A stretch of DNA of 64,000 nt, taken from assembly GCA_963706315.1 (NCBI GenBank), contig CAVPMA010000013.1, positions 124,001 to 188,000 on the forward strand. Direction: 5' to 3'. Under the pieces are notes generated by a model, which did no database searches, was not told where the DNA came from, and saw nothing but the letters and a program-made list of their open reading frames with translations. Source of the DNA: CALMEC01 sp963706315. Lineage in GTDB: Bacteria > Actinomycetota > Thermoleophilia > Miltoncostaeales > Miltoncostaeaceae. Positions 59,701 to 64,000 of this stretch are shown piece by piece (positions within the stretch are counted from its first letter, which is position 1; every line of letters starts with the position of its first letter). A program made the position numbers and the translations under genes.

Positions 59701-62529
59701 CTACCCGGTCACCCGCGGCGCGACGACGCGTGCCGCGATCTTGAGGACACGGGTGCGGACGCTGTCCCGAACCGTGGGCGCGTTCGACGCGCTCGCGACT
59801 GCGGTGTTGGTCCGGAAGCCGAAGGCCCGACGATCCACCCGGAACTTCACGGTGATCGTCTTCGACGCGCCCGGTGCCAGGGTTCCGACCTGGACTTCGA
59901 TCTGACCCTTGACGAGCTTGACGCCGGGGGTCTTGACGGCAAGCGACATCGAGGTGGGAATCCGGTCCCGCATGATCACGTTGTCGGCGGTGGCGCTGCC
60001 GGTGTTCGTGACCACGATGGTGTAGGTGATGATCTGCCCGGCCTTGACCTTCGCGGGGCCGCGCTTGTCGATGCCCAGCGTCGTCGACTGCACACCGATC
60101 ACCACGATCGGAGTGACGGTCACCTTCGCGTCGTCGCTCTTGGTGAGCGGGTTACCGAGCGAGTCGGTGCCCGTCGCCGTCGCCACGTTGGTGGTCGTGG
60201 CGTTGACGGTGGCGACGCAGGTGTAGGTGGTCGACGCACCGGCAGCCAGCTCGCCGATGGTCTTGTCACACGCCGGGGTGATGGGGTCGGCGACCTTGAC
60301 GTTGGTCAGGGCGGAGTCCCCGGTGTTGGTGACGACGATCGTGTAAGTGACCGCGGTCCCGGGCGCGACGTCGGCCTTGTCGACGCTCTTGGTGATGTCG
60401 ATCGCCGGGGCGATCACGTCGACGCTGGCGCTTGCGCTGGCGGGGCCGACCGTGTTCTCGAGCCGGTCCATTGCGGTGACGGTGGCGGTGTTGACCGTGT
60501 CGGCCGTGACCGTCGACTTGCAGGTGATAGGCGCAGCCGTCTCACCGGCGCCGAGCGACTCGATCACCGTCGCGCACTCCGGGGCGACGGGGTCGGTGAC
60601 GTTCACGTTGGTGAGCCTCGTGTCGCCGGTGTTGGTGACCGTGATGGTCCAGGTCACCTCGGTGCCCGCGAGCACCAACGGCTTGTCGACCGACTTCGTG
60701 ATCGAGATGCCGGGCGCGATGACGTTGACCCAGGCGGTGTCCCAATCCTGCAGGGTGTTGCCGATCGGGTCGGTGCCGGAGACGTTCGCCGTGTTGGTGG
60801 TGCCCTCGGTGATGGTCTCGGTGCAGGTAATCGGACCGTAGGACTGGCCGGCGGCGAGCAAACCGATGGTCGCGTCGCAGTCGGTGTTGTCCGGGTCGGC
60901 GACGGCAACGTTCGTGAGGCCGACGTCGCCGGTGTTGTGAACCATGACGGTCCACGTCACATCGGTGCCGGAGAGCACGATCGGCTGGTCGACGCTCTTG
61001 GTGATCGTGATCGCAGGAGCGATCACGTCCACGACAGCGTCGTCGCTCTTCGGGGTCACCGGGTTGTCCTGCGGGTCCTTCGCGGTGACGGTCGCGACGT
61101 TGGTGGTGTCCTCCAAGATGGTGGCGTTGCAGGTGTACTCGTACGAAGCGCCGACGGCGAGCGAGCCGATGGTCTTCGCGCACACCGGGGTGACCGGGTC
61201 GGCGACCGCGACGTCTTTGAGGTCAACGTCACCGGTGTTGGCGACCTTGATCGTGTAGACGACGGGCGTGTTGGCGAGCACCGTGGACTTGTTGACGTCC
61301 TTCGTGATCGCGACGGCGGGGTTCATCTTCTTGTTCTTGACGGTGCAGGTGACGATGTCGGTGGGACCGAGGTTCGCCGTGAACGACGCGCCGTTGGTCG
61401 CGATCGACAGCGCCTGCTGAGTCGGGTCGGCGAGCGACTTGACCTGGCAGGCGGCCGACACGAACTGGTAGCCAGTCTTGTCCAGCTCCGACACGTCGAT
61501 GGTGGAGGTCGTTGAGACGCTTGGCTTCCACTGGAAGGTCGCCGAGCTGTCGGCGCCGGTCGTGGCGGACCGCGAGCCGGTGCCGGTCGGGGTGGGCGTG
61601 ATCCACGAATAGGTCCCCGCGGCCGTCGAGACGCTCGCGCTGAACTGCCAGCCGGCGCCGCCGGGGACGTAGCCCTGGCCGTTGTCGACGAGCTTGTTGA
61701 GAGTGACCGAGCTCTTGCACAGCTCGTTGACGAGCGTGCGAAGGGCGTTCGGCAGGGTGCTGAAGTCGGCGATGCGCAGGACGTCGGTGGTCGAGAGGTT
61801 CACCGCGCCGGCCGACTCCGCGACATCCGGGCCGGAGACCGCGATGAGCCGGTTGAGGCTGCCCGAGCTTCCGAGCGCCGAACCCACGCCGACGGCGAGG
61901 ATGTGGCTGCCCTGGGCCTTCACCGCGTCGGCCTGCACGATTGCGGGCGCGAGGGCGGTGCTGTTTGCGACGTTGGTCTGGACGCCGTTGGCGGTGTTGA
62001 TCGCGGTGGGGTCACCGTCGGTCACGAAGACGACGAGCGGCGCGACACCCGACTGGGTGTTGAGCTCCTTGACCTTCTTGAGGGCGTCCTCCCAGTTGGT
62101 CCACTGACCGAGTTGGGACGGAGCGTCGTACTTGTCACCGGCGGCGGTGCCGTCGAAGTACGGGTTGAACGTTGTGGTGAGCGTCCCACTCGCGCCGGAC
62201 GTCACCGTGGTGTAGCCGAAGACGCGCTTGGCGGAAGAGCCGAACTCGATGACCGCCAGCTGGGAGCCGGTGTCGGCCAGGCCGGACGCGAACTTCTTGG
62301 CGGCGTCACGGACGGCGGCCTCCGCGCCGGCGGTGCTGTCGATCGAGCCGGACTCGTCGAGCACGAGGATGACCTTTGCGCCGCATGCGGGCTGAAGGTC
62401 GGGGTTTGGCGCGGGGCTTGAGGTTGCGGCCGCCGTGCTCGCGGAGACGAGGGCCATGAGCGCGACGACAACCGCCGCAAGGAGCAACGTGATCGTATGT
62501 GGGATTCGTCGAGAAGGCTGCGGGTGCAT
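59701..62529 (-). CDS. Secreted VWA-domain protein with DUF11-type repeats
   Basis: A 942-residue exported surface protein. Signal peptide (HTITLLLAAVVVALMALVSA), then a VWA domain with MIDAS motif D58-E-S-G-S and the TDGD segment (VFVTDGDPTAINTA), a spacer with Cys pairs, then five tandem DUF11/CARDB-like repeats. Each repeat is about 85-100 residues and carries ITKSVD(K/Q)P, VxNTGDxxLxNVxVxDPxxP and TNTATVTxxD-type strands. The ATG at 62529 has AAGGAG 9-10 bases upstream. No LPXTG motif or C-terminal TM anchor is seen, so the attachment is unclear. It is divergent from a sigma factor. Confidence 0.9.
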   Translation of the reverse strand: MHPQPSRRIPHTITLLLAAVVVALMALVSASTAAATSSPAPNPDLQPACGAKVILVLDESGSIDSTAGAEAAVRDAAKKFASGLADTGSQLAVIEFGSSAKRVFGYTTVTSGASGTLTTTFNPYFDGTAAGDKYDAPSQLGQWTNWEDALKKVKELNTQSGVAPLVVFVTDGDPTAINTANGVQTNVANSTALAPAIVQADAVKAQGSHILAVGVGSALGSSGSLNRLIAVSGPDVAESAGAVNLSTTDVLRIADFSTLPNALRTLVNELCKSSVTLNKLVDNGQGYVPGGAGWQFSASVSTAAGTYSWITPTPTGTGSRSATTGADSSATFQWKPSVSTTSTIDVSELDKTGYQFVSAACQVKSLADPTQQALSIATNGASFTANLGPTDIVTCTVKNKKMNPAVAITKDVNKSTVLANTPVVYTIKVANTGDVDLKDVAVADPVTPVCAKTIGSLAVGASYEYTCNATILEDTTNVATVTAKDPQDNPVTPKSDDAVVDVIAPAITITKSVDQPIVLSGTDVTWTVMVHNTGDVGLTNVAVADPDNTDCDATIGLLAAGQSYGPITCTETITEGTTNTANVSGTDPIGNTLQDWDTAWVNVIAPGISITKSVDKPLVLAGTEVTWTITVTNTGDTRLTNVNVTDPVAPECATVIESLGAGETAAPITCKSTVTADTVNTATVTAMDRLENTVGPASASASVDVIAPAIDITKSVDKADVAPGTAVTYTIVVTNTGDSALTNVKVADPITPACDKTIGELAAGASTTYTCVATVNATTTNVATATGTDSLGNPLTKSDDAKVTVTPIVVIGVQSTTLGIDKRGPAKVKAGQIITYTIVVTNTGSATADNVIMRDRIPTSMSLAVKTPGVKLVKGQIEVQVGTLAPGASKTITVKFRVDRRAFGFRTNTAVASASNAPTVRDSVRTRVLKIAARVVAPRVTG

Positions 62530-62903
62530 TTCGATTCTCTCCTTGCGGGGTCCCGTCGGCGGGCGCGGCGAAGCGCCCCCCACCTGGGGGTCCCGACCGG
62601 TTGAGCTGTATCGAGCGGGTATCCCGAGCCGGAGGAGTCATTCGTCCGGTGGATGAAGATCGGGACGTTCGGTACGAGCATTGTGAAGTATCGCCCGCTG
62701 AACCTTCGACCAGGATTTGGCGTTTTGGAGGCTAGTTCGGACCTGGCCGTTCGGCGTGGACGCCGGCCTGGTCACCCCCCGGCGAACCGGAGGAGTTCGA
62801 CGCCGCGCCCGCGGTGTGGCGCAACGAGCCCTAGGGTGGCTGTCGGGTATCAGGACCTGCGCTGGATGCTCTCTCCGGAGAGACCAGCCCGCAGGAGGAC
62901 CCC
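62530..62903. other. Divergent intergenic region
   Basis: About 370 bases between the surface-protein gene and the sigma factor, both starting outward. It must contain both promoters; I see no convincing -35/-10 pair, no palindrome and no ORF with support. AT content is slightly higher near 62660-62750. Confidence 0.5.
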
Positions 62904-63512
62904 GTGTCGACCCAGATCCGACCCGCCCCGAGGACCGAGTCCGCCCGTGCCGGCGCGATCGTCATGGCCGCCGCCGCGGGCGACGAGGGCGCGTGGCGCA
63001 TGCTCGTGCAGCGGTACGAGCGGCTCGTCCGCAGCGAGGTCCGCCGCGTCCAGCGCCTCTCCCGGGAGGACTACGAGGACGCGGTGGCGACCACGTGGCT
63101 CCGACTCGTGGACCGCATCTCCGAGCTCCACAACGCGGACGCCGTCGCGTCGTGGCTGCGGACCACAGCGTATCGGGAGGCGCTGCGGATCAGCCGGGCT
63201 CGCGCACGGGGGGCCGAAGTCGTGCTGTCGTCCGAATCGCCGGGGGACGAGCCGGACCTGACCCGCAACGTCATGAGCGACCAGATTCGCCAGGCGATCA
63301 CGTCGGCGATGGACGACCTCTCCCCGACGGGACGGCGCCTGCTGGCAGCCCTCCTCGAAGACCCTGAGATGAGCTACCGGGAGCTCGAGGAGGACCACGG
63401 CATCGGGATCGGCAGCATCGGGCCGATCCGCGCCCGCGTGTTCCGCCGGGTCCGCAGGAGCCTCGGCGAGATCGGCGTCACGGACTCCCGGGTTGACTCC
63501 TGGGGTGCATGA
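62904..63512 (+). CDS. ECF-type RNA polymerase sigma factor
   Basis: A 202-residue sigma-70 family protein. Region 2: AGDEGAWRMLVQRYERLVRS, RRVQRLSREDYEDAVATTWL and SELHNADAVASWLRTTAYRE. Region 4: DDLSPTGRRLLAALLEDPEM, SYRELEEDHGIGIGSIGPIR and RARVFRRVRRSL. GTG 62904 is preceded by GGAGGACCCC. The following gene may be its anti-sigma or effector. Confidence 0.88.
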   Translation: MSTQIRPAPRTESARAGAIVMAAAAGDEGAWRMLVQRYERLVRSEVRRVQRLSREDYEDAVATTWLRLVDRISELHNADAVASWLRTTAYREALRISRARARGAEVVLSSESPGDEPDLTRNVMSDQIRQAITSAMDDLSPTGRRLLAALLEDPEMSYRELEEDHGIGIGSIGPIRARVFRRVRRSLGEIGVTDSRVDSWGA

Positions 63513-63545
63513 CACCCGCGCGGCGGACGACGTCGCGTGGAATGG

Positions 63546-64000
63546 ATGGGGCGGGTGGTGAGCTGGTGGCGCCGCGAGCCGACCGGCCTGCGCCGCCCGG
63601 TGCCCGATCGGGTCCCGGAGCTGGCGGCGCTCACGCGCGCCGACAGCGCGGCGCAGCAGGCACCACTGGTCGCCGACACCGGGTGGGGCGGCGGGCGCGA
63701 GGTGGGCACCGTGCGGGTCCTGGTGTTCCACGCCGGGGGCCTCGTCATCGTGCTCGAGGTCACCGGGCACGATGACCGACTGAGGGTCCACGGCCTGGTG
63801 CGGCCGGTGCCGGCCGGAACCGCTCGGGCGCGGAGGCGACGGGGGCGCGCGCCCGCGGTGGCGTGCGACCGGGAGGGACGGTTCGACCTCGCCCCGATCG
63901 AACGGGGACCGTTGGGTCTCGCGCTCGACCTGACAGGTCCACCACCGCTGCGAATCGTGACCGATTGGGTCACGATCGATGCGACCCCGGCCCGTCGCGG
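63546..64000 (+). CDS. Hypothetical protein downstream of sigma factor (3' end beyond the window)
   Basis: At least 151 codons run to the window edge without a stop. The N-terminus (MGRVVSWWRREPTGLRRPVP) has no TM segment. The rest is beta-rich: VGTVRVLVFHAGGLVIVLEV, VHGLVRPVPAGTARARRRRG and LALDLTGPPPLRIVTDWVTI. It starts 33 bases after the sigma factor and is probably co-transcribed with it. No conserved domain is recognised; in many actinobacterial loci this position holds a regulator of the sigma factor, but the sequence does not show that here. Confidence 0.6.
   Translation, partial: MGRVVSWWRREPTGLRRPVPDRVPELAALTRADSAAQQAPLVADTGWGGGREVGTVRVLVFHAGGLVIVLEVTGHDDRLRVHGLVRPVPAGTARARRRRGRAPAVACDREGRFDLAPIERGPLGLALDLTGPPPLRIVTDWVTIDATPARR

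Overview
The window is a GC-rich (by eye around 70% G+C) piece of an actinobacterial chromosome. NucS mismatch endonuclease, OpcA beside glucose-6-phosphate dehydrogenase, a LexA box of the actinobacterial GAAC-N4-GTTC type, the futalosine-pathway enzyme MqnD and a type-A RNase P RNA fit a deep-branching actinobacterium, for example Thermoleophilia. That placement is an inference, because there is no 16S rRNA here. Most of the window is ordinary housekeeping sequence with short gaps and many 4-nt start/stop overlaps.

Layout. 0-8 kb: end of an erythromycin-esterase-like gene, an FAD oxidoreductase, a chrA relic, a frameshifted NCS1 permease, a lipoprotein, a zinc metallopeptidase, then aminotransferase, methyltransferase and alcohol dehydrogenase genes. 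8-16 kb: two type IV-prepilin-like proteins, a run of very small proteins (zinc ribbons, GYD, rhodanese, TerB-like), a GNAT, and a histidine-kinase-like protein without its phospho-acceptor histidine, divergent from a MerR-type regulator. 16-31 kb: GMC oxidoreductase, rnpB, lexA with its operator, tRNA-Leu(GAG), secG, selD, a K+ channel, mqnD, DtxR and Crp regulators, guaB, nucS, a SelW-like selenoprotein and mgsA. 31-49 kb: tkt-zwf-opcA, LOG/acuC, pabB-pabC, two secreted proteases, nadE and a complete two-component system. 49-53 kb: a 21-bp repeat array, glnB-amt and a second, damaged two-component system. 53-59 kb: two long secreted-protein genes broken by many single-base shifts, with an A12 tract. 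59-64 kb: tatA, a large VWA/DUF11 surface protein, an ECF-like sigma factor and a truncated gene.

The strongest find is at 30577-30849. This small thioredoxin-like gene carries an in-frame TGA inside a Cys-x-x-Sec motif, followed at bacterial spacing by a hairpin whose apical loop is GGTCT, the loop of the classical E. coli fdhF SECIS. Selenophosphate synthetase (selD) lies about 9 kb away in the same window. An ordinary gene caller would truncate or miss this gene.

The second notable find is a two-cluster array of six 12-bp palindromes (consensus CGCCAnnTGGCG) spaced exactly 21 bp apart in the convergent gap between a histidine kinase and glnB. The 53-59 kb block should be read with caution: its protein signal is clear but the reading frame changes roughly every 30-100 bases, and both of its edges look like junctions.
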